The notes: a model not told the origin generated them from the sequence alone. A stretch of 20,237 bases of DNA from DSAR01 sp034437315 (GCA_034437315.1 DAOTUC010000169.1:1-20237); one strand, 5' to 3'; shown: positions 1 through 8,646, counted from the stretch's first letter. Numbers and translations are program-made.

Positions 1-1731
<1,731 letters not shown>

Positions 1732-1745
<14 letters not shown>

Positions 1746-3615
1746 GAGATAGCTCCTTTTCCCATACGTCCTCCCAGACTTCAGGAGGTTGCGGGAACGA
1801 CGAATCTTGATCGTCTAACTCCCGCTGTAATTCATCCTCGACCCGCGCCTGCACATCATAGATCTGCCGGTAGATGCCATTCTCGGCCATCAATTCCTCG
1901 TGCGTGCCGCGCTGCACGACTTGGCCCTGATCAAGCACCAGGATCAGATCGGCGTCCATCACACTCTGGATGCGGTGGGCAATGATAAACGTCGTTCGAC
2001 CGTCCATCAGGCGCTCCAACGCCTGGCGAATCTCACCCTCCGTCTCCGTATCCACCGATGAGGTCGCGTCGTCCAGGATCAAGATGCGCGGGTCCTTCAA
2101 CAACGTCCGCGCAATGGCCACGCGCTGCTTCTGCCCGCCGGAAAGGGTGACGCCCTTCTCGCCCACCAGCGTGTCATATCCCCCAGGGAACGATTCGATC
2201 ACGTCGTGAATCGCGGCAGCCCGGGCCGCCTCCACCACATCCTCTTCCGAAACCTCGCGCCCTACGCCGTAGGTGATGTTCTCCCGAATCGTCCGGGAGA
2301 ACAGGAACGGCTCCTGCTCCACGATCCCGATCTGCCGGCGCAGGTAGCGCCGCGAGTATACGGTCAAGGGTCTGTCGTCCAACGTCACGTCGCCGCCGGT
2401 GTACGCGTAGAAGCGAGGCAACAGGTTGACCAGGCTGGTCTTGCCCGACCCGGTCGAACCCAGGAGCGCCACCGATTGACCCGGCCGGCAATGAAAGCTG
2501 ATGTCCCGGAGCACCACGCCGTCGCCATCCTCGTACCCGAAGGAAACGGCCCGGAAAGCGACCTCGCCCCGCACCACCTCCGGCGCATAGATGCCGTCGT
2601 CCAGGGGCTCCCGCTCCTCAGCGACCAGGTCGATCACGCGCTTGTACGAGACCATGCCGGTGGACATCTGCACGATCAAACGGCCCAGGTTGCGCATCGG
2701 CCAGATCAGCCAGATGATTAAACTGGCCGCCGCCACGTAGTCGCCGACCGAGATCGCGCCTTCCAGCGCCATCACCGCCCCGACGAAGAAACCAAACAAC
2801 ATCTGTGCGCCGCAGAGCACATCCGACGTAGGCCAGAACAGCGAGTGCAAGGTCAACAATCGACGGCCCCGCTCATATCGTTCCCAGTTATCCTGGTCGA
2901 ACTTCTCAGACTCGTAAGCCTGCCGGGCGAAGGCCTTGACCACGCGCATACCGGTTAAGTTCTCCTGGAGGGTCGTCGAGAGCCGGGCCTCCTGATCCTG
3001 CAGGGCTTCGTAGGCTTTCGAGATCTTCCGGAAGAAGAACAGCGACATCACGAGGATGAAGGGAATGACCAACACCGAAAGTAACGCCAATCGCACGTTC
3101 AGCGCAGCCAGGGCCACGAAATTGACCGAGAAGATCAACACGATGCGCCCGGCCCCAATGGCCTGATCGGCGAAGAACTGGCGAATGGCCTCCACGTCGG
3201 AGGTCGCCCGCTGGATCAATTCGCCGGTCTGGGTTTGATCGTGATAGGCGAATGGTAGCCGCTGAATGTGATCGTATAAGTAATCGCGCACGCGCCAGCT
3301 TACGCCCTCGGCTGTATAAGCCGCCCATCGGCCGCTGAGGAAGGAAAACGCCCCCTGCCCCAACGCCAGGAAGACAAAACTCAACCCGATCCAGGGCAGA
3401 GCGGCGCTGAACGATTCCTGAACTAACACATCGTCCACGAAGTAGCGTAACAGCAGCGAGTTGCCCGTACGCAAGAGCGCCGCCAGCCCCACGCTGATCA
3501 CCGCGCCCAGGTAGGGCCAGCGAAAACCCAGCAACATCCGCCACAGCCCGATCAAGCGATTGTCCGAAATCGTCGCTTTGAAATCGAAGGTTGACGGTTC
3601 ATTAGAAAGAGACAT
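1732..3615 (-). CDS. ABC exporter half-transporter, first subunit of a heterodimer
   Basis: This is a 627-residue half-transporter. Transmembrane helices occupy about residues 30-340 and the ATPase domain follows. Walker A is GSTGSGKTS (about residue 384), the Q-loop is IVEQEPFLF, the signature is a canonical LSGGQKQ, Walker B is ILILDDATSSVDT and the H-loop is FIIAHRIQS. The catalytic Glu after Walker B is replaced by Asp, a hallmark of the non-hydrolysing site in heterodimeric exporters such as TM287/288. The partner gene downstream has the complementary defect, LSVGQ. The C-terminus carries an acidic extension of about 40 residues after the last ATPase strand. The start ATG has GGAGG 9 nt upstream. 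The gene overlaps its partner by 14 nt, indicating one operon. I saw no strong promoter between it and the HAD gene. Confidence 0.93.
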
Positions 3616-3669
3616 TGTTTAGTACCTCCACGTTAATTGACTTGTTCAGAGCTGGTTATGAAAAGATGT

Positions 3670-3838
3670 AACTGCTCACCTTTCTGCACACGTATGCTGC
3701 TCACCTTGTGCCCATCGGATCACAATCCGGGCTTGGCCGTGTCGGCTTCCGTCCCCACCCAGTCAATGCCCCACCCGCCATCGGCGCCCGCCATCGGTGC
3801 GGATTGTGATCCGCTCTGCACACGTATGCTGAGCAGTT
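3670..3838. repeat. 169-bp imperfect palindromic element (MITE-like or large hairpin)
   Basis: Three pairs of arms face each other. The outer arms are AACTGCTCA (3670-3678) and its exact complement TGAGCAGTT (3830-3838). The inner arms are a perfect 14-bp inverted repeat, CGGATCACAATCCG (3716-3729) and its complement (3800-3813). Between them, in both arms, lies the same 17-bp sequence TCTGCACACGTATGCTG (3683-3699 and 3815-3831); its core is itself near-palindromic, so the two copies can also pair at 10 of 12 positions. CTGCTCACC is repeated inside the left arm (3672, 3697), and CCCGCCATCGG is repeated in the centre (3774, 3787). The element fills most of the 249-bp gap between the HAD and ABC genes. 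It has no convincing coding capacity. It could be a non-autonomous transposable element, a REP-like dispersed repeat, or a processing or termination structure. Confidence 0.7.
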
Positions 3839-3864
3839 ATCACAAGATTACGCTTTCAAAACCC

Positions 3865-5154
3865 TTAAAGCTCATTCTCGACGTCCTCGCCCAGCAATGC
3901 CTCCAGCGTCGCCAGCGACGTCTCCGGGTTCACAAACTGTATCGCGTGGATGCCCACCTCGCGGGCCGCATCTACATTGCGTATCAGGTCATCTATAAAA
4001 ACCGCCTGGTGTGGCGCTACCCCCAGCCGGTCCAGCGTCAGGTGATAGATCGCCGGGTCCGGCTTGCGCAGACCCACGTCGGAGGAGTTGACGTAGACGT
4101 CGAAAGCGGCGTGTAGGTCCACTCCGAAGGTCTCGCGGACGTGATCGACCTGCCCAGGCCAGGTGTTGCTCAGCAGGGCCACTTGATAACGGTCTCGCAA
4201 GCGCCGCGCAACTTCGAGCACTTTCAGATGTAAGCGCTTGTCGGCGTAGAACTCACCGGCGAAGCGCTCCGCATCCTCGGCGCTGGGGAAACCCAACCCC
4301 TCGGCCACTTCCTGATAGTACGCCGCGCTCGATATGCCGCCCACGGATAACTGTCGCCAGGCCTTGCCCCACAGCGTCTCCGCCAACACCGCCAGATCTA
4401 CCCCCAGCCGACGCGCCCAAGCTTCGTTGTGCGCGTCGGCGGTCAGCGGTTCTATCACGCCGCCCCAGTCGAAAATGACCGCCCGCACGTCTGGCAACGG
4501 CGTCAGCGCCGGCGCTGGAATGTCCACACCGAAGGCCTGCAATTGCCGACGTAGAGGCGCAGGGCCCGAAAAGTGTATCGCTCGCAAACCCGCCCGTCGG
4601 GCCGCGTCCACATTCTCACGGAAATCATCCACGAAGAGCGCTTCCTCCGCCAGAACGTCCAGTCGCCTCAAGGTTCGCTCAAAGATCGCCGCATCCGGTT
4701 TCATCACCCCCTCACAACCGGAGACGACGATCTCGTCAAAGACGTCGTCGACGCCCTGTCGCGCCAGATGGCGTCTCAGGCCTGCCGGGGCGTTGCTGAG
4801 GAGGACGGTCCGGTAACCCCCGTTTTGCGCATCCCGCAGGCCGCGAATGAGGGCCACCAGGTCTTCGTCCAACCGGTCCCCGGCGCGGAAGGTCTCTCGA
4901 AAATCATTCACGCCCTGCTCGTCCAGACCGAGCCGTTCGCCCACGCCGGTCCAGAATTCGGCGCTGCTCAATCGGCCAAGTTGTAGTTCATTCCACGATG
5001 GGCTACCGAACACGATCTCATACACCGCGCCCTGTTCCAACCCTAGCCTTTGTTCCAACGTCTGGCGGGGGGTCGGATCAGTGGTGCGCATCAGCACGCC
5101 GCCGTAATCGAAGATCAGCGCGCGAATCGTCGGTCCTGTCTCTACGTCATTCAT
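3865..5154 (-). CDS. Tandem HAD-superfamily hydrolase (two fused phosphatase-like domains)
   Basis: The 429-residue protein is two full HAD domains in series, about residues 8-212 and 222-429. Each carries the complete motif set. Domain 1 has LIFDYGGVL (nucleophile Asp), VLLSNAP, VMKPD and LFVDDFRENVDAA. Domain 2 has VIFDWGGVI, ALLSNTWPG, LRKPD and VFIDDLIRNVDAA. The DxGGV form of motif I resembles YihX and the N-terminal phosphatase domain of epoxide hydrolases (HAD subfamily IA), where the second Asp of the usual DxD is replaced. A single-domain member is normally about 200 residues, so this is an internal duplication and fusion with both catalytic sets kept. The substrate is unknown; a small phosphorylated metabolite is likely. 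The ATG is preceded by AAAGGAG with 6-nt spacing. A 28-codon ORF with its own strong binding site ends 21 nt upstream. Confidence 0.88.
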   Translation of the reverse strand: MNDVETGPTIRALIFDYGGVLMRTTDPTPRQTLEQRLGLEQGAVYEIVFGSPSWNELQLGRLSSAEFWTGVGERLGLDEQGVNDFRETFRAGDRLDEDLVALIRGLRDAQNGGYRTVLLSNAPAGLRRHLARQGVDDVFDEIVVSGCEGVMKPDAAIFERTLRRLDVLAEEALFVDDFRENVDAARRAGLRAIHFSGPAPLRRQLQAFGVDIPAPALTPLPDVRAVIFDWGGVIEPLTADAHNEAWARRLGVDLAVLAETLWGKAWRQLSVGGISSAAYYQEVAEGLGFPSAEDAERFAGEFYADKRLHLKVLEVARRLRDRYQVALLSNTWPGQVDHVRETFGVDLHAAFDVYVNSSDVGLRKPDPAIYHLTLDRLGVAPHQAVFIDDLIRNVDAAREVGIHAIQFVNPETSLATLEALLGEDVENEL

Positions 5155-5175
5155 TGTATGCTCCTTTCAGGCTGA

Positions 5176-5262
5176 CTAGCCAGCGCGCGACAGACATCCG
5201 CTAACGTTACAGCGCGACCATTTACTTTGCACAGAAGTCGCTTCAAATTCGCGGGCACTCAT
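5176..5262 (-). CDS. Candidate 28-residue small protein or leader peptide upstream of the HAD gene
   Basis: Reading the minus strand, GGAGG (5273-5269) stands 6 nt before an ATG at 5262. The frame stays open for 28 codons, MSAREFEATSVQSKWSRCNV followed by SGCLSRAG, and stops with TAG at 5176. The stop lies 21 nt before the HAD start codon, close enough for translational coupling or for a leader-peptide role. The peptide is hydrophilic with two Cys four residues apart and has no obvious signal sequence. It shares the in-frame stretch CGTTAGCGGA (…VSG…) with the 31-codon ORF further upstream, which may be chance. No clear promoter is visible directly upstream. I do not recognise a family. The strong binding site is the main support. 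Confidence 0.35.
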   Translation of the reverse strand: MSAREFEATSVQSKWSRCNVSGCLSRAG

Positions 5263-5323
5263 CCGACACCTCCTGCATCGTGATGTGAGACTCTCTCATT
5301 GATTGTGAACTTGATTAAGACCT

Positions 5324-5362
5324 ACAACAACAAAACGGGGCCGTGGTCGACCCACGGCCCCG
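5324..5362 (-). terminator. Second of two tandem hairpin terminators
   Basis: A perfect 11-bp stem (CGGGGCCGTGG, 5336-5346, with CCACGGCCCCG, 5352-5362) closes a 5-nt loop. On the minus strand it is followed by TTTTGTTGTTG. It follows the first terminator by about 20 nt and shares the GCCGTGG core, so it looks like a duplicated back-up stop for the small transcript that starts near 5562. Confidence 0.75.
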
Positions 5363-5379
5363 TAATTAGACGTTACAGG

Positions 5380-5420
5380 AAAAAACAAAAGCCGTGGGCG
5401 TCGCGAATGCGCCCCACGGC
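5380..5420 (-). terminator. Rho-independent terminator of the small-ORF transcript
   Basis: On the minus strand GCCGTGGGGCG pairs with CGCCCACGGC (10 bp with one bulged G) around a 9-nt loop. It is followed immediately by TTTTGTTTTTT (complement of 5380-5390). It lies 25 nt after the stop codon of the 31-codon ORF and is a textbook intrinsic terminator. Confidence 0.85.
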
Positions 5421-5444
5421 CCAGGTGACGGTTAAGTCAGCCGT

Positions 5445-5540
5445 TCAGTAAACAGGCGCACTGCGACAAGACAGCACTTGCGCTCCGCTAACGCGGAGTC
5501 CTGCTGCAGCAGCAAAAGCCATACTATTCACAGTGCGCAT
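5445..5540 (-). CDS. 31-residue small protein in a strongly expressed, structured transcript; family unknown
   Basis: On the minus strand GGAGG (5551-5547) lies 6 nt before an ATG at 5540. The frame runs 31 codons, MRTVNSMAFAAAAGLRVSGA then QVLSCRSAPVY, and ends with TGA at 5445. A perfect -10 and -35 stand just upstream and two intrinsic terminators follow, so this is a complete stand-alone gene of about 180 nt. The peptide has an Ala-rich centre, one Cys and a small C-terminal tail; it is too short for a sure signal peptide. The same bases could fold. GCGCACTG at the start of the ORF pairs with CAGTGCGC near its end (about 10 bp with one wobble), enclosing a CTCCGC/GCGGAG hairpin (5483-5498) and the 12-bp palindrome CTGCTGCAGCAG (5501-5512). 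It may therefore be a small protein gene, a regulatory RNA, or a dual-function RNA. I recognise no family. Confidence 0.55.
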   Translation of the reverse strand: MRTVNSMAFAAAAGLRVSGAQVLSCRSAPVY

Positions 5541-5568
5541 GAAATACCTCCTTTTTTAGATGGGCCGA

Positions 5569-5596
5569 ATTATACAACAGCCTGTGGGGATGTCAA
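5569..5596 (-). promoter_or_regulatory. Consensus sigma-70-type promoter for the small-ORF gene
   Basis: On the minus strand TTGACA (complement of 5591-5596) and TATAAT (complement of 5569-5574) both match consensus exactly, with a 16-nt spacer. Transcription would start near 5562, giving a 5' leader of about 20 nt that contains the GGAGG site. It is back to back with the plus-strand promoter at 5618-5646. Confidence 0.82.
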
Positions 5597-5617
5597 GTCG
5601 TCAGATCTCGTTTCTGC

Positions 5618-5646
5618 TTGGTACTTTGGGAACGGTAGGGTATAAT
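5618..5646 (+). promoter_or_regulatory. Promoter for the coiled-coil nuclease-like gene
   Basis: TTGGTA (5618-5623) and a perfect TATAAT (5641-5646) are separated by 17 nt. Start of transcription would be near 5653, about 34 nt before the ATG at 5687. The two divergent -35 boxes in this gap are only about 21 bp apart, so one bound regulator could affect both genes. Confidence 0.7.
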
Positions 5647-5686
5647 GGCAATAAGCGCGCAAAGAGAAGTGTATGGGAGGTGAACA

Positions 5687-6388
5687 ATGTCTGGACGAGC
5701 GAAGATCGCCAAGAAATTGGGGGCTGTTTTTGAACCGCAGCAGGCCGTGATATTGGCCGAGGTCGTCACAGAGGCGTACAGCGACCTGGTCAAAACCGGG
5801 GATTTTAACGAACTCAAAGGGATCGTCAGGGAATTGGCCGAGGCGCAGAAGCGAACCGAAATCCAGATGGAGGAATTGGCCGAAGCGCAAAAGCGAACCG
5901 AAACCAGGATGGAGGAATTGGCCGAGGCGCAGGGGGAAACCGCCTATCAGGTGCGCGCCTTGACGCACAAGCTGGGCGAGACGAATCGCACCGTGGGCGG
6001 GCTGGGGCGGAGCTTTGCCTACGCACTGGAAAACGAGGCTTACCGGATGATGCCGGCAGTATTAGAGAAAAAACACGCTATTCAGGTGAGCGAACGTCTC
6101 GTCCGGACCCACATCGCGGGACAGGAGATTAACTTGTTCGGGCGCGGGCGGCAGGATGGCGAAGACGTCCTGATCGTGGGAGAGACGAAACTGCGCCTGG
6201 ACGAACGACGCCGGAGGGAGTCGGGAGAAATCGTGGCCTTTGAACAACTGGAGGCGAAGGCGGCGGTCAAAGCGGAATATCCGGACGAGGAGATCGTGCT
6301 GGTGCTGATCACCCACTATGCCCGCCCTGGCGCGTTGGCGGAGGCGCAAGAACGGGGCGTCATCGTCGTGCAGAGTTTCGAGTGGTAG
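5687..6388 (+). CDS. Coiled-coil protein with a PD-(D/E)XK nuclease-like C-terminal domain (DUF3782-like)
   Basis: The 233-residue protein has three parts. Residues 1-48 form a short helical head. Residues 48-105 are a highly charged coiled coil built from a 14-residue repeat, ELAEAQKRTEIQME, present 2.4 times. From about residue 105 comes an alpha/beta domain with GRSFAYALENEAYRMMP, then DGEDVLIVGETKLRL. The spacing of D…E-x-K in the last segment fits the PD-(D/E)XK nuclease fold, as in the DUF3782 family common in cyanobacteria and Chloroflexota. The ATG is preceded by GGGAGGTG about 6 nt upstream and by a good promoter. The stop is 17 nt before the epimerase start, so the two may share a transcript, though the functions seem unrelated. 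Biological role is unknown; nuclease activity is inferred only from the motif. Confidence 0.8.
   Translation: MSGRAKIAKKLGAVFEPQQAVILAEVVTEAYSDLVKTGDFNELKGIVRELAEAQKRTEIQMEELAEAQKRTETRMEELAEAQGETAYQVRALTHKLGETNRTVGGLGRSFAYALENEAYRMMPAVLEKKHAIQVSERLVRTHIAGQEINLFGRGRQDGEDVLIVGETKLRLDERRRRESGEIVAFEQLEAKAAVKAEYPDEEIVLVLITHYARPGALAEAQERGVIVVQSFEW
5831..5932 (+). repeat. 42-bp in-frame tandem repeat, 2.4 copies
   Basis: Units start at 5831, 5873 and 5915 (partial); each begins GAATTGGCCGA. The full copies differ at only a few bases. They encode 14-residue coiled-coil units (two heptads), so the copy number can change without breaking the frame. Confidence 0.85.
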
Positions 6389-6405
6389 AGGAAAGGATTA
6401 ACCAA

Positions 6406-7377
6406 ATGAAAATTCTCGTCACAGGCGCCGCCGGTTTCATAGGCTCCCATTTATCCGAACGCTTGTCCGATCTGGGTCACACCGTTGTGGGCCTTGATTG
6501 TTTGAACGATAACTACACCTTGGCGCTCAAGAAACGCAACATCGAAGACCTGGCGGCAAAAGGTATCACCGTTCTACCGTTCGATTTATCGGAAGCGGAT
6601 CTGAGCGCGGCGGTACAGGGAGTCGAAATCGTCTATCACGCCGCTGCTCAACCAGGTATCTCGGCCAGCACACCCTTCCAGACATACGTCAAGAATAACG
6701 TCAACGCGACCTACCGTCTCGTGGAAGCGTTACGCCCGTCCGATACCTTCCGGGGGCTAATCAACATATCGACCTCGTCAGTCTACGGGTTCGAGGCGAC
6801 GAAGGATGAAACGGCCGAGACGAAGCCCGCCTCCTATTATGGCGTCACAAAACTGGCGGCGGAGCAATTGATCCTGGCGTACCATCGCGACCGGGGATTC
6901 CCCGCCTGTTCGATGCGGCTCTATTCTGTCTATGGCCCACGCGAACGACCAGAGAAGTTATACCCGAAACTGATTGGCTGTATCCTGGAAGATCGACCGT
7001 TCCCGCTGTTTGAGGGCAGCGAGCATCACATGCGCAGTTACACCTACGTCGGCGATATTGTCGATGGGCTGGTCGCTGCACTGGACAACATGGAGCGTTG
7101 CGTCGGTGAGATATTCAACATCGGTTCCGATGCCGCTGTCAGTACGGGGAAGGGCATTCAAACCGTCGAGGAGATCATTGGACGCAAAGTCAGGCTGGAT
7201 CGCCGACCGCGCCGCCCTGGCGATCAGTTGAAGACACACGCCAAGATCGACAAGGCCCGGCGTGTCCTGGGCTACAATCCCAGCACACCGATCGAGGAGG
7301 GATTGAGGGAAACAGTCGCGTGGTACGAAGAAAGAATCCTTGGAAAAATTGATTTATGGCCGGCGGGGTTGGCGTAA
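6406..7377 (+). CDS. Extended SDR nucleotide-sugar epimerase (UDP-glucuronate 4-epimerase-like)
   Basis: This is a 323-residue extended short-chain dehydrogenase. The N-terminus carries the NAD-binding GAAGFIGSH (residues 7-15). The catalytic triad region is ISTSSVYGF (about residue 125) and YYGVTK (about residue 145). The C-terminal RRPGDQLKTHAKIDKARRVL and LGYNPSTPIEEGLRETVAWY blocks are typical of sugar epimerases and dehydratases. GLDCLNDNY after the first beta-alpha-beta unit and the RPGD motif favour UDP-glucuronate 4-epimerase over UDP-glucose 4-epimerase, but substrate assignment is tentative. I chose ATG 6406 because GAGGAAAGGA lies upstream and MKILVTG is the standard family N-terminus; the in-frame GTG at 6382 overlaps the previous gene and adds residues with no match to the family. 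It probably serves surface polysaccharide synthesis, though it is separate from the main cluster at 13590-19786. Confidence 0.88.
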   Translation: MKILVTGAAGFIGSHLSERLSDLGHTVVGLDCLNDNYTLALKKRNIEDLAAKGITVLPFDLSEADLSAAVQGVEIVYHAAAQPGISASTPFQTYVKNNVNATYRLVEALRPSDTFRGLINISTSSVYGFEATKDETAETKPASYYGVTKLAAEQLILAYHRDRGFPACSMRLYSVYGPRERPEKLYPKLIGCILEDRPFPLFEGSEHHMRSYTYVGDIVDGLVAALDNMERCVGEIFNIGSDAAVSTGKGIQTVEEIIGRKVRLDRRPRRPGDQLKTHAKIDKARRVLGYNPSTPIEEGLRETVAWYEERILGKIDLWPAGLA

Positions 7378-7412
7378 TCGCAGAGAAACCGGCCTTTGAT
7401 CAACCTGACGGG

Positions 7413-7444
7413 CGTCTATTGGACGCCGTCTATTGGACGGCGTC
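7413..7444. repeat. 14-bp direct repeat and hairpin between convergent genes
   Basis: CGTCTATTGGACG occurs at 7413-7425 and again at 7427-7439. GACGCCGTC (7422-7430) and GACGGCGTC (7436-7444) form a 9-bp stem with a 5-nt loop. The hairpin covers the stop codon of the minus-strand cohesin-like gene and lies downstream of the epimerase. No U-tract follows on either strand, so it is only a possible terminator. Confidence 0.55.
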
Positions 7445-8272
7445 TAAAATAAACGCCTGACCGGCCTTTTTCGATATAGCCCGGGCCGTCGACTCGTCCG
7501 CTACGCCGTCGGGGCTGATGACGACCAGACCGCTCACCCATTCAGGCGTCGGGAGCAGATCTCCCACCTCGTCCCGGAGCGTGACGAAACCAAAACGCAA
7601 GGGGCTGCCGCCCTGGGCCAGCGCCCGCACGGTGAAAGTCGCCAAGATGCCGCTGCCATGCTCCTGGTTCCCCGGCCCCCTGGTTACGTGATAGACGATC
7701 ACGCCTGATTCATTGCTGACCTCGTTACGCTGCACCCGTGCGACTGCCGGCGAGTCGCCTTCCTGAATCTGTACCCCAGGCGCGTTCGGGTCGCTATCCT
7801 CCACCTGGATGTACTTCGGATCGAACTCGAGACGCAACTCAACGTCGTTTATCTCCTCTGGATTATCCGCCCGTATCTGTATTTTTCTGGATTCCCCGAT
7901 GATCAACTCTGCAACTGACGGTTCCGTCCATAGAAGGAGGGATGATTGCCCATCGTTGGGCGGCGTGGTTCCGCTCTGATCCCCAGGCGCGATGATCACG
8001 TCTCCGGTATCGGGTAACGGCGTCATCGTTGGATGTCCGGCGCTCGGACTCGTAGTCGGCTGATTCGGCGGTGTGCAACCGATCAGCAATAGGATAAGCC
8101 CAATGATAATGATGATAAGAACCAGCGCAAAATGTGATTTCCTCCCTGCTCCATCCAAGCCGAAAGCACGGGGGTCGTTAGGCGCCGCGTTCCTGCCCGA
8201 CATAGCAAAGCGTGATTGGTTAACGCTTGATACATTTACATTGACGCACACAGGACGATGTAAGGTTTTCAT
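7430..8272 (-). CDS. Membrane-anchored cohesin-like surface protein
   Basis: The 280-residue protein begins with about 47 polar residues, then a hydrophobic stretch HFALVLIIIIIGLILLLIGC (about residues 46-65). A Pro/Thr/Ser-rich linker follows (about residues 66-115), then a beta-rich domain (about 120-260). The domain contains IIGESRKIQIRADNPEEIND, VELRLEFDPKYIQVED and SGILATFTVRALAQG, the pattern of cohesin-type carbohydrate-scaffold domains. LIGC resembles a lipobox, but the N-terminal segment before it is longer than in normal lipoproteins, so a single-pass anchor is equally likely. I chose ATG 8272 because GGAGG lies 7 nt upstream; the ATG eight codons earlier has no such site. No dockerin partner is visible in the window. 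In Chloroflexota such cohesin-like domains often occur outside cellulosomes. Confidence 0.78.
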   Translation of the reverse strand: MKTLHRPVCVNVNVSSVNQSRFAMSGRNAAPNDPRAFGLDGAGRKSHFALVLIIIIIGLILLLIGCTPPNQPTTSPSAGHPTMTPLPDTGDVIIAPGDQSGTTPPNDGQSSLLLWTEPSVAELIIGESRKIQIRADNPEEINDVELRLEFDPKYIQVEDSDPNAPGVQIQEGDSPAVARVQRNEVSNESGVIVYHVTRGPGNQEHGSGILATFTVRALAQGGSPLRFGFVTLRDEVGDLLPTPEWVSGLVVISPDGVADESTARAISKKAGQAFILDAVQ

Positions 8273-8341
8273 ATCACCACCTCCACCTGTCTCCAAAAGA
8301 AGTCATTAAAAGCGAGCGCAAAACCTTGCGCAGATTGACCT

Positions 8342-8476
8342 GACAATGGCGCATTAGCTAATCCCAGATTTCCGAAGTCCAGAAAGTGAGGTTGTCGCGC
8401 AAAAACAGAGCTTCGGCAAAGATTCAGCCGATGAAATCAGTCGTTGTAGACTTCGGAAATCCAAGATACCATTGTC
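8342..8476. repeat. Nested inverted-repeat element, about 135 bp
   Basis: A perfect 13-bp inverted repeat, GATTTCCGAAGTC (8367-8379) and its complement (8449-8461), lies inside a second 8-bp pair, GACAATGG (8342-8349) and CCATTGTC (8469-8476). A short TCGGC/GCCGA hairpin lies within. It occupies the 387-bp gap between rsmA and the cohesin-like gene, which otherwise holds no ORF. The rest of the gap is AT-richer than its surroundings (8490-8630) and may hold the promoter of the cohesin-like gene, but I could not assign one. Confidence 0.6.
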
Positions 8477-8646
8477 GAGTTTAGCAGCCATACGATTTAG
8501 ATGCTTTCAAATGCCCTATCACAAAACTTGTGGGCGCTGTGATTGATCACTGCTGCTCTGAGTATAACATAATATAGACAGGTAGGGAAGAGAAAAGCGT
8601 TACAATTTCGTTTCGATTTTGTTGCACTCCGATTCAGTGTGTGGGC

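Noticed and set aside
3670..3838. Possible CRISPR array because of the 17-bp direct repeat
   Set aside because: Only two copies, 132 bp apart, embedded in an inverted-repeat structure; there is no regular spacing and no cas gene.
3637..4116. 159-codon plus-strand open frame across the palindromic element
   Set aside because: Its second half is antisense to the HAD gene and its first half is the repeat element; no binding site or domain is visible.
5380..5570. Possible 6S RNA or tmRNA
   Set aside because: The 5' and 3' ends of the transcript do not pair with each other as 6S requires, and no tRNA-like acceptor or tag reading frame is present.
6382..6405. Upstream GTG start for the plus-strand epimerase
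   Set aside because: It overlaps the previous gene, lacks a binding site and adds eight residues before the standard family N-terminus.
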